The notes below the pieces were generated by a model that was not told where the DNA came from, searched no databases, and saw only the letters and a list, made by a program, of their open reading frames with translations. DNA of 64,000 nucleotides. Origin: JAJDUF01 sp965214295. Lineage in GTDB: Bacteria > Chloroflexota > UBA11872 > UBA12225 > JAJDUF01. The DNA lies in NCBI GenBank assembly GCA_965214295.1, contig OZ243944.1:4030001-4094000 (forward strand). The letters are read 5' to 3'. Shown in pieces: positions 58,362-64,000 of the stretch; position 1 is the first letter of the stretch, and each line of letters starts with the position of its first letter. Both the position numbers and the translations under genes were made by a program.

Positions 58362-58700
58362 CACTCCGGCTGCCCTTGGTGCTATCTTATTTGCGTATCG
58401 GAGCTATATCGAAAAGAAAATAGCAGGCTCTGTCGTGTTCATTTCCGATAATTAAGAGACGGTCGTGCTACCTGCCTCCGAACGGAAACGGCGCCCTCAC
58501 GGTCGCCTGGTCACCTAGTCAACTGTCCGGGTGGCTACCAGGTCTCCGTCACGCACGTGGACATGTCCGGCGGTCAACGCGCTGCGCGACAAGCCGACCG
58601 CGAGGTGCAGTCGCTCCCGGACGCGGCTACGCCCTGGGGCCCCACACAGCGCGTCCCACTCATGCCGCGTAGTGGGCCAGCGTGTGCCCACCGTAGCCGG
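58358..58700 (+). pseudogene. chimeric scar: Fic-gene 5' fragment joined to UMF1-gene 3' fragment
   Basis: 58358-58530 matches the promoter and first codons of the Fic gene at 62050-62220 (shared TATCTTATTTGCGTATCGG.GCTATATCGAAAA and CACGGTCGCCTGGTCA), but its start reads ACG instead of ATG and a stop lies in frame. 58551-58660 matches the last 100 bp of UMF1 copy 2 (GTGCAGTCGCTC.CGGACGCGGCTACGCCCTG). The two pieces were joined by a deletion or recombination. It continues in frame upstream of the AraC gene, so the longer frame is not a real N-terminal extension. Confidence 0.75.
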
Positions 58701-58829
58701 TGCTGGACCGGGCCGGGTCGCCGGCTACCGCCGCTGTTGCCGGCGCAGACGCCGGACGATCGCTACGTGGGCGTTGATCACCGGACTAACCGGTTGGTGA
58801 GTGCTCTATTATTAAACCGGCGATACAGT

Positions 58830-59819
58830 ATGGATCAGCAACTTCCAGGCTCCGTCCCCGAGATCGCTCCAGCGCTGCCAGCGTCAGACGCCGCCGTTGC
58901 TCGTCTGCTGGGCGAGGTCCTGGTGCCGCAGCTGGAAACCGGCAGTATGCAGCTCCTGCTCGTGGATACGGCCCAAGCGGAAACAGACGCGCGGTTGTCC
59001 CAGATTCCACCCGGGCCCCACCGCGGGCATGATGGCTCAACCGGCGGCCATACCCACGAGACCCCGGAGGTCTGCTGGGTCGTGGAGGGCCGCTGCCTGC
59101 TGTGGGTGGGTGGCCATACCGTGACCCTCGATCCGCATAGCGCATGTATTGTGCGGCCCGGCCAAGCGCACCAGCTCTGCCCCACGCCGCAACTGACGCC
59201 GTTCCGAACACTGTGGTGGTTGGCGACTCCCGGCGGGGTCATCATGTACGATAGCTCGTATGCCCAGCAGCGCTGGGGGGTCGTGTCGCGGTTTGTGAAT
59301 CTCGATTTCCCCCTGGCTTTCCAGCTTGACCTCGTGGTGCGCGAGCTCCAAGTGCAGCGCCCGTACTGCAACCTGTTCGTTCGTGTTACCTTGCTGGCGC
59401 TCACCGCACGCATCCTGCGGGCGCTGGCGGAGACCGGGGCAAATGACCGAATTCCCGACTCGCGAACCCAGCAGGTAAGCTGGTACATTCAACATCTGAC
59501 CGACTATATCCAGGTTCATCACGGTGCCGAGCTGACGCTGGGGCGGCTGGCTGCGGTTGTGGACTTGTCGCCGAGCTATCTTGCCACGCTGTTCCGCCGC
59601 CAGATGGGCCGCACGGTCATGGCTTATGTCAACGATGTCCGCCTCCGGGAAGCACGCTCGCTGCTACGGAACACCGACCTGCGAGTGGCTGCGGTAGCCC
59701 GCCTGGTGGGCTATCGGGACCCCTACTATTTCAGCCGAGTCTTCAAGGCCAGAGAAGGCTACGCACCCCGCCAGTACCGCACCCTGTTTCGCAGTGCCGC
59801 CACGCCCCGCCTAAAGTGA
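58830..59819 (+). CDS. AraC-family transcriptional regulator with N-terminal cupin
   Basis: 329 aa from ATG 58830; earlier in-frame sequence is the chimeric scar. The N-terminal half has a cupin-type sensor (GGHTHETPEVCWVVEGRCLLWVGGHTVTLDPHSACIVRPGQAHQLCP). The C-terminal half is two HTH motifs: LTDYIQVHHGAELTLGRLAAVVDLSPSYLATLFRRQMGRTVMAYVNDVRLREARSLL and LRVAAVARLVGYRDPYYFSRVFKAREGYAPRQYR. The ligand is likely a small molecule such as a sugar. It probably controls the solute-binding protein downstream, which begins 237 bp later on the same strand. Confidence 0.87.
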   Translation: MDQQLPGSVPEIAPALPASDAAVARLLGEVLVPQLETGSMQLLLVDTAQAETDARLSQIPPGPHRGHDGSTGGHTHETPEVCWVVEGRCLLWVGGHTVTLDPHSACIVRPGQAHQLCPTPQLTPFRTLWWLATPGGVIMYDSSYAQQRWGVVSRFVNLDFPLAFQLDLVVRELQVQRPYCNLFVRVTLLALTARILRALAETGANDRIPDSRTQQVSWYIQHLTDYIQVHHGAELTLGRLAAVVDLSPSYLATLFRRQMGRTVMAYVNDVRLREARSLLRNTDLRVAAVARLVGYRDPYYFSRVFKAREGYAPRQYRTLFRSAATPRLK

Positions 59820-60056
59820 TGCCACCCGCTGCCGGGCGGTGAGGTGCGTCTCAGGCGGTCGGTGGGCGTATTCTGTCTCCAATTTCGCAACTCAGTCCAT
59901 TGTCACCACCGCACCGAGGCGGTAACGTGAATCTTGCTTCGGGTGGGATACCGGCATACAAACATAATATCCTGCCCCTCCTGTGCGTACTGTACGCCCG
60001 GGAGTGAGAGTGCCGCGGTTGCCGATTTGGCACCGTATCTGAGGAGGGAGGAGCAC

Positions 60057-61511
60057 ATGTCTGTACCGGTTGATCTGACACGTCGCAGGTTTGTCCTCGG
60101 TCTGACGACCGCCGCAGTCGGCCTCTATGCGGCTGCCTGCGGTCCTGAGGAAGGAGAGACGCAGGCCCCGGCCGCCCCGGCCGCGGAGCCAATGAAGGCG
60201 AAAGAGCAGGTCCCCGTGACCATCCTGGCCCCGGCGAATTATCTCGTGGATCATCCCGAGAAGCTCCTGCCGATCTTCCACGAGAAGAACCCGGACATCA
60301 AGGTAGAAATCCACCATACGGCAAAGATGACCGAGCATGTCATCACTCGCTTTATTGCCGGCGACCTGGAGGATATCTATACCTGGTGGATGGGTGGTCA
60401 GGATCCGCAGGTTTGGTTTGTGCATGGGATCACCAGGGCAATTGACGACCTGGTCAAGACACACAAGGTCGATCCGAAGGAGTACTACGAGGCCACCTGG
60501 AATGCCCACTTCGTCGATGGCAAGCAGTTCTCCATGCCCTGGCAAGGCCAGGTGTTCGGCTTCATCCTCTACTACAACGAGAACCACTTCGACGAGGTGG
60601 GGCTGAGTCATCCCACCAACGACTGGACGGTCGAAGACATGCTCGCAGCCGCCGAGAAGCTGAAAATCGTGCAGGGCGACCAGGTGGAGCGGTGGGGTAT
60701 GCGTTTCGGTGAGGACCACTTCGCCGGCGAACGGTTTCCGGGCTACGTGCGAGCTTTCGACTCCGAGCTGTTCAACGAAGACCAGCGGGAGTTCCTGGTC
60801 GCCAAGGATGCCAAGTTTCAGGAGGCCCTCGATTGGTACTCCGATGCGATCTGGAAGCGGATCGGGGAGGTCTACACCCCCGGCGCGCTGAAGAAGCTCG
60901 GCGGCGACCCGACCACCTTCGGGAACGCCTACGACACGCTTGGGCGCGGTACCGTATCCATGGTGGCTCGCGGCTGGTTAGGGGCGACGGGGCGGATGGC
61001 CACGTTCGTCAAAGAAGACCCGAGCTTCAAGTATGGTGCGATCTTGCAACCCAAGGGGCCGACGGGCCGGCGCGGCGGCTGGATGACCTCAGCGTCCACC
61101 AACCTCAACAAGAATAGCCAGCATCCCGATGAGGCCTTCCGGTTCATGATCGAGTTCACCGGCCGCGAGTGGAGCGTGGCCCGCGGCTTGCAAGAACGTG
61201 GCTCGACGACATTGAACGGGCGGCGCGATGTCTACCACGACGAGCGCCTGCAGCAAAGCCCGTACATCCCTAAGTCGGTGGCCCTGACGAAAGCCCAAGC
61301 GATGGACGAAACGGAAAACGAGAACTGCTCCTACGAGGGCGGTGGGCCGTGGAACTTCCGGGTACGCGACCTCTGGAGGATCGAGAATACGACTACGCGG
61401 AAGATCACCGAGGGCATTGCCCCGTCGAGTAAGGACATCGTGGAGGAGCTCAACCGGCTGATGGAGCCGGTCATGGAGCAACCGCGCCCCGGCCTCGGTA
61501 TCGCACGCTAA
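60057..61511 (+). CDS. ABC transporter sugar-binding lipoprotein (family 1), orphan
   Basis: 484 aa from ATG 60057 behind GAGGAGGGAGGAG. Signal with twin arginines (LTRRRFVLGLTTA) and lipobox-like AAAC (C28), so a Tat or Sec lipoprotein. Then a family 1 SBP: VPVTILAPANYLVDHPEKLLPIFHEKNPDIKVEIHHTAKMTEHVITRFIAGDLEDIYTWW, then GRGTVSMVARGWLGATGRMA and a C-terminal helix pair. These proteins bind oligosaccharides or other glycosides. No permease or ATPase genes follow within the window. The AraC regulator just upstream may respond to the same ligand. Confidence 0.87.
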   Translation: MSVPVDLTRRRFVLGLTTAAVGLYAAACGPEEGETQAPAAPAAEPMKAKEQVPVTILAPANYLVDHPEKLLPIFHEKNPDIKVEIHHTAKMTEHVITRFIAGDLEDIYTWWMGGQDPQVWFVHGITRAIDDLVKTHKVDPKEYYEATWNAHFVDGKQFSMPWQGQVFGFILYYNENHFDEVGLSHPTNDWTVEDMLAAAEKLKIVQGDQVERWGMRFGEDHFAGERFPGYVRAFDSELFNEDQREFLVAKDAKFQEALDWYSDAIWKRIGEVYTPGALKKLGGDPTTFGNAYDTLGRGTVSMVARGWLGATGRMATFVKEDPSFKYGAILQPKGPTGRRGGWMTSASTNLNKNSQHPDEAFRFMIEFTGREWSVARGLQERGSTTLNGRRDVYHDERLQQSPYIPKSVALTKAQAMDETENENCSYEGGGPWNFRVRDLWRIENTTTRKITEGIAPSSKDIVEELNRLMEPVMEQPRPGLGIAR

Positions 61512-61775
61512 TCCGCGCCGCGCGTGGCCGCAACTTGTCGCCATTGCGTGGGAGCCAAGGCTTGCCCCGGGAAATATCCGGGGGTAAGCCTTACTCTTTG
61601 CGCTGGGTGCGAGTGGCCATTTGCGTGCGGCGTGCATATTGTGAAGGCATGCCTATTGACTGCGCCGCAGTGTCCTCTCGGAGCAGAATCGAGGTCAGCC
61701 CCCCGGCAAGGACGTTCGCTGCTTTGGACGGTCTTTGTTGACGCCAGCGCCGCTGACCCACTGCGCGCCATATTC
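61512..61775. other. intergenic region before an HsdS scrap
   Basis: Contains a weak hairpin (CTTGCCCCGGGAAATATCCGGGGGTAAG, about 61561-61588), possibly the terminator of the solute-binding protein gene. No reliable gene; the open frame reaching into 61877 has coding character only at its end. Confidence 0.4.
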
Positions 61776-61877
61776 GTGAGCCGGTCCGAAGAGCGGATCG
61801 AGTGCCGGCGAGAGCGACGCACCGCCATCATCGCCGCCGCTACAGGTAAGATTGACGTGCGGGAGGCAGGAGCATGA
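61776..61877 (+). pseudogene. second C-terminal scrap of a type I restriction S subunit (HsdS)
   Basis: The frame ends SEERIECRRERRTAIIAAATG, KIDVREAGA and a stop, the same HsdS-type C terminus as at 57507-57578 (GKIDVR core). The upstream specificity domains are lost. Confidence 0.55.
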
Positions 61878-61917
61878 ACCGGGTCGCGGTTGATCTGGCG
61901 CATACTGAGCACTGACC

Positions 61918-62046
61918 ATGCCGACGCCCGACGAGCCGAAGATCTACCACATCGTCCATGTCGACCGGCTGCCTTCGATTATCACGGACGGGCGCTTGTG
62001 GTGTGATGCAGAGATGGCACGCCGTCGCTGCCTGGCTAACCCTCCT
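61918..62046 (+). pseudogene. 5' stump of a DarT-type (DUF4433) ADP-ribosyltransferase toxin
   Basis: About 43 codons from ATG 61918: MPTPDEPKIYHIVHVDRLPS, then IITDGRLWCDAEMARRRCLA. The KIYHIVHVDRL..II..G.LW.D start is that of DarT, which ADP-ribosylates thymidine in single-stranded DNA. The similarity ends at NPPPLTP, where the Fic promoter begins. No DarG antitoxin remains. Confidence 0.6.
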
Positions 62047-62049
62047 CCC

Positions 62050-62080
62050 TTGACACCCCAGCAGCCCTTGGTGGTATCTT
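62050..62080 (+). promoter_or_regulatory. promoter candidate of the Fic gene (also present at 58358-58388)
   Basis: TTGACA (62050-62055) and TATCTT (62075-62080) are 19 bp apart, with a conserved spacer; the same pair, again 19 bp apart, occurs in the chimeric scar at 58358-58388. Conservation of both hexamers between copies supports a real promoter. The Fic start codon lies 65 bp downstream. Confidence 0.5.
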
Positions 62081-62144
62081 ATTTGCGTATCGGGGCTATA
62101 TCGAAAATAGCAGGCTCCGTTGTTTTCACTTCCGCTAATACGAG

Positions 62145-63335
62145 ATGGTCGTGAAGCCTCCCTCCGAACACAAACGGCGTCCCCACGGTCGCCTGGTCAA
62201 CTGCCTGGGTAGTTACCGGGCCTATGTCCCGGCGCCGCTGCCGCCACGCCTCGCGTGGGACGGAGCGCTGGCCGCCGCACTCTCAGCCGCAGACCGAGCG
62301 GTCGGCAGACTAGCGGGTGAAGGACGACGCTTGCCCAATCCGCACCTCCTCATCCGGCCGTTCGTTCGCCGGGAAGCCGTGCTGTCCAGCCGCATCGAGG
62401 GCACCCAAGCGACGCTCGGTGAGCTGCTCGCCGCCGAGGCCGGCGGGGTGGTCGCGCAGAGCCATGCCGACCTCCGCGAGGTTGGCAACTACGTCGTTGC
62501 CCTCGAATACGGCCTGGAGCGCCTGAGCACGTTGCCGCTGTCGCTGCGCCTCGTGCGTGAGCTGCACGAACGATTGATGCGGGACGTGCGAGGCGATATA
62601 GCAACGCCTGGGGAGTTCCGGCACAGCCAGAACTGGATCGGCCCGCCCGGCTGTACCCTGAACGACGCTACCTATGTGCCACCACCGCCCTCCGAGTTGA
62701 TGGGCTGCCTGGACGCCTGGGAGCGATTTCTCCATAACGATGCCCTCCCCCCTCTGGTGCATGCCGCGCTCGTCCATTCGCAGTTCGAGGCGATTCACCC
62801 CTTTCTGGATGGCAACGGCCGCGTCGGCCGCCTCCTCATCACGTTCCTGCTCGTCGAGCGCGACATCATCCCATCGCCACTCCTGTACCTGAGTGCCTAT
62901 TTCGAGTCCACCCGCGAGGAGTATTACGCGCGGCTGCTCGCAGTGACCCAAAAAGGGGCGTGGGAGGAGTGGTTGACCTACTTCTTGCGGGGTGTTGCGC
63001 TCCAAGCCACAGATGCCATAGATCGCATCCAGCGGATTGATGATCTATTCGCGCGCTGGAGAGCACAGCTGGAGGGCGGCCAGTCCAGACAGCCGGAAAG
63101 GGCGCTTGAACTGTTTGCCGAGAACCCGTTCTGGAGCGTAGGCAGACTCGCCGCGCGGCTAGACGTGGCCTATACCACAGCGCGGCGCGCCATCGAACGG
63201 CTTGAGGTGGCCGGCATCGTCACGCTCGCCTGGTCAGCCAGTCGAGGCCGTGTGTATTGCGCGCGTGACCTGCTCAAGGTACTGGAGGAACCAACTGCCC
63301 ATGCTATCTTGAATGAAGGAACAGAAGCGCCATGA
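62145..63335 (+). CDS. Fic-domain AMPylase (class II, self-inhibited) with C-terminal winged helix
   Basis: 396 aa; ATG at 62145. A Fic_N domain begins RRPHGRLVNCLGSYRAYVP. The inhibitory motif SSRIEG (residues 81-86; S/T-x-x-x-E-G) sits in the N-terminal helix, marking class II Fic. The catalytic motif HPFLDGNGR spans 218-226 (His and Gly-Asn-Gly). The C terminus holds a winged-helix-like part (LELFAENPFWSVGRLAARLDVAYTTARRAIERLEVAGIV). Class II Fic enzymes transfer AMP from ATP to hydroxyl groups of target proteins; many are stress- or phage-defence-associated. It sits in a cluster of decayed defence genes. Confidence 0.9.
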   Translation: MVVKPPSEHKRRPHGRLVNCLGSYRAYVPAPLPPRLAWDGALAAALSAADRAVGRLAGEGRRLPNPHLLIRPFVRREAVLSSRIEGTQATLGELLAAEAGGVVAQSHADLREVGNYVVALEYGLERLSTLPLSLRLVRELHERLMRDVRGDIATPGEFRHSQNWIGPPGCTLNDATYVPPPPSELMGCLDAWERFLHNDALPPLVHAALVHSQFEAIHPFLDGNGRVGRLLITFLLVERDIIPSPLLYLSAYFESTREEYYARLLAVTQKGAWEEWLTYFLRGVALQATDAIDRIQRIDDLFARWRAQLEGGQSRQPERALELFAENPFWSVGRLAARLDVAYTTARRAIERLEVAGIVTLAWSASRGRVYCARDLLKVLEEPTAHAILNEGTEAP

Positions 63336-63449
63336 AGTCCGACGGACCTAACGCAGCGATGGCAGCCGGCTTGTCGCCTCCGCCAGAATTTGGCTTTTGG
63401 ATTTTCCCCGACCAATTCAGGCGCGCGAAGCGTGGATTGGAGTGAACGC

Positions 63450-63929
63450 ATGGCCAACAAGACGTCCAAGAAGTCAACGAAGGTCGCAAAGAAGGCCGTC
63501 ACCAAGCGCGCCGGTGCGAAGCCGGTCCTCCTCTCCGGCGGTAACCCTCAGATCTCGAAGGCCGACGGCGACGCTCCCGTGCAGACCTACATCGCGGCCA
63601 TGCCAGGCTGGAAACGCGACATGGGACGCCGCCTCGACGCGCTCATCGTGCGTAACGTGCCCAACGTTCGCAAGGCCGTGAGGTGGAACTCGCCCTGGTA
63701 TGGCATCGAGGGCCAGGGCTGGTTCCTGAGTTACCACGTCTTCACCCGTTATGTAAAGGTGACCTTCCTCAATGGCGCGTCGCTGCGTCCCGTCCCACCC
63801 GGCTCAGGCAAAGACAAGGACTCGCGCTGGATCGACATCTACGAAGGTGAACTCGACGAGGCTCAACTGGCAACGTGGACCCGGCAGGCGGCCGCCCTGC
63901 CCGGCTGGCGGGGGTTTGACCGGCTGTGA
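63450..63929 (+). CDS. DUF1801 (YdhG-like) domain protein
   Basis: 159 aa from ATG 63450. The N-terminal 30 residues are Lys/Ala-rich (KKSTKVAKKAVTKRAG), probably nucleic-acid-binding. Then the DUF1801 fold: DAPVQTYIAAMPGWKRDMGRRLDALIVRNVPNVRKAVRWNSPWYGIEGQGWFLSYHVFTRYVKVTFLNGASLRPVPPG, ending LDEAQLATWTRQAAALPGW. Members of this family are small, of unknown function, often near toxin-antitoxin genes or in stress regulons. It begins 115 bp after the Fic stop codon. Confidence 0.85.
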   Translation: MANKTSKKSTKVAKKAVTKRAGAKPVLLSGGNPQISKADGDAPVQTYIAAMPGWKRDMGRRLDALIVRNVPNVRKAVRWNSPWYGIEGQGWFLSYHVFTRYVKVTFLNGASLRPVPPGSGKDKDSRWIDIYEGELDEAQLATWTRQAAALPGWRGFDRL

Positions 63930-64000
63930 ACTCCGCCTACGGCAGGGGCCAGATTGTAAAATCAAGAACATTCGTCCCGGCCTTTCTGCTGACGCCGTGG
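63930..64000. other. window end
   Basis: About 70 bp of sequence after the DUF1801 gene with no recognisable feature; a downstream gene may begin beyond the window. Confidence 0.3.

Noticed and set aside
58557..58829. N-terminal extension of the AraC regulator
   Set aside because: It translates the UMF1 3' fragment of the chimeric scar in another context; the cupin domain starts after ATG 58830.
1..64000. CRISPR array, rRNA and tRNA genes
   Set aside because: No regularly spaced direct repeats with unique spacers, and no tRNA cloverleaf or rRNA-like stretch was noticed on reading; a covariance-model scan would be needed to exclude tRNAs fully.

Overview
The window is high-GC bacterial chromosome with no rRNA, tRNA, CRISPR array, phage module or intact transposase that I can recognise. 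Gene content (GlcD-type flavoenzyme, six Gfo/Idh/MocA-type dehydrogenases, cytoplasmic sialidase-fold proteins, phosphotriesterase-like and ACMSD-like hydrolases, UMF1/Atg22-like transporters, solute-binding lipoproteins, Uma2 proteins) together with dense intergenic hairpin repeats, including the family whose antisense translation reads HSERSEES, suggest a heterotrophic member of the Chloroflexota. This is inference; no marker gene here fixes the phylum.

Layout. 1-2.4 kb: MauD-like and MauE-like redox proteins plus an ABM-fold protein, divergent from a small conserved ORF. 2.5-8.6 kb: GlcD-type oxidase, NYN-domain protein, GNAT, D-2-hydroxyacid dehydrogenase, membrane-anchored Trm112-like zinc protein. 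8.7-10.5 kb: a two-gene operon whose first product carries two metal-ligand patterns matching the two copper sites of PmoC (particulate methane monooxygenase subunit C); this is the most unusual signal in the window. 10.6-17.3 kb: FAD oxidoreductase, two overlapping Gfo/Idh/MocA genes and a tandem pair of amino-acid-binding lipoproteins. 17.6-32.1 kb: an accessory catabolic region (three Gfo/Idh/MocA, SDR, two Asp-box sialidase-fold proteins, DegT and class III aminotransferases, two amidohydrolases) interrupted by a toxin-antitoxin-like trio and a restriction-modification stump. 32.3-39.1 kb: glycosyltransferase, aldo/keto reductase, Zwf, FolE2, lipoprotein, Gfo/Idh/MocA. 39.1-49.4 kb: two large membrane proteins, zinc-ribbon protein, Rieske fusion protein, FabI, Uma2, CcrM-like methylase. 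49.8-57.5 kb: P-loop kinase-like protein, phosphotriesterase-like hydrolase, AroB, PHP-domain protein and tandem UMF1 transporters. 57.5-64 kb: a decayed defence island (two HsdS C-terminal scraps, VapBC, a chimeric Fic/UMF1 scar, DarT stump, intact Fic) with an AraC regulator and an orphan sugar-binding lipoprotein.

Two themes run through the window. Short non-coding elements are abundant: one MITE family with perfect 12-bp inverted ends and clear 9-bp target duplications, a second with CTAG-ended inverted repeats, a REP family whose stems vary while pairing is kept, and long palindromes placed at stop codons. Several defence-type genes survive only as 5' or 3' stumps, pointing to repeated gain and loss of such genes at these sites. 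Start codons were mostly chosen from visible Shine-Dalgarno sequences, and many are shorter than the longest open frame because the frame runs upstream into repeats.
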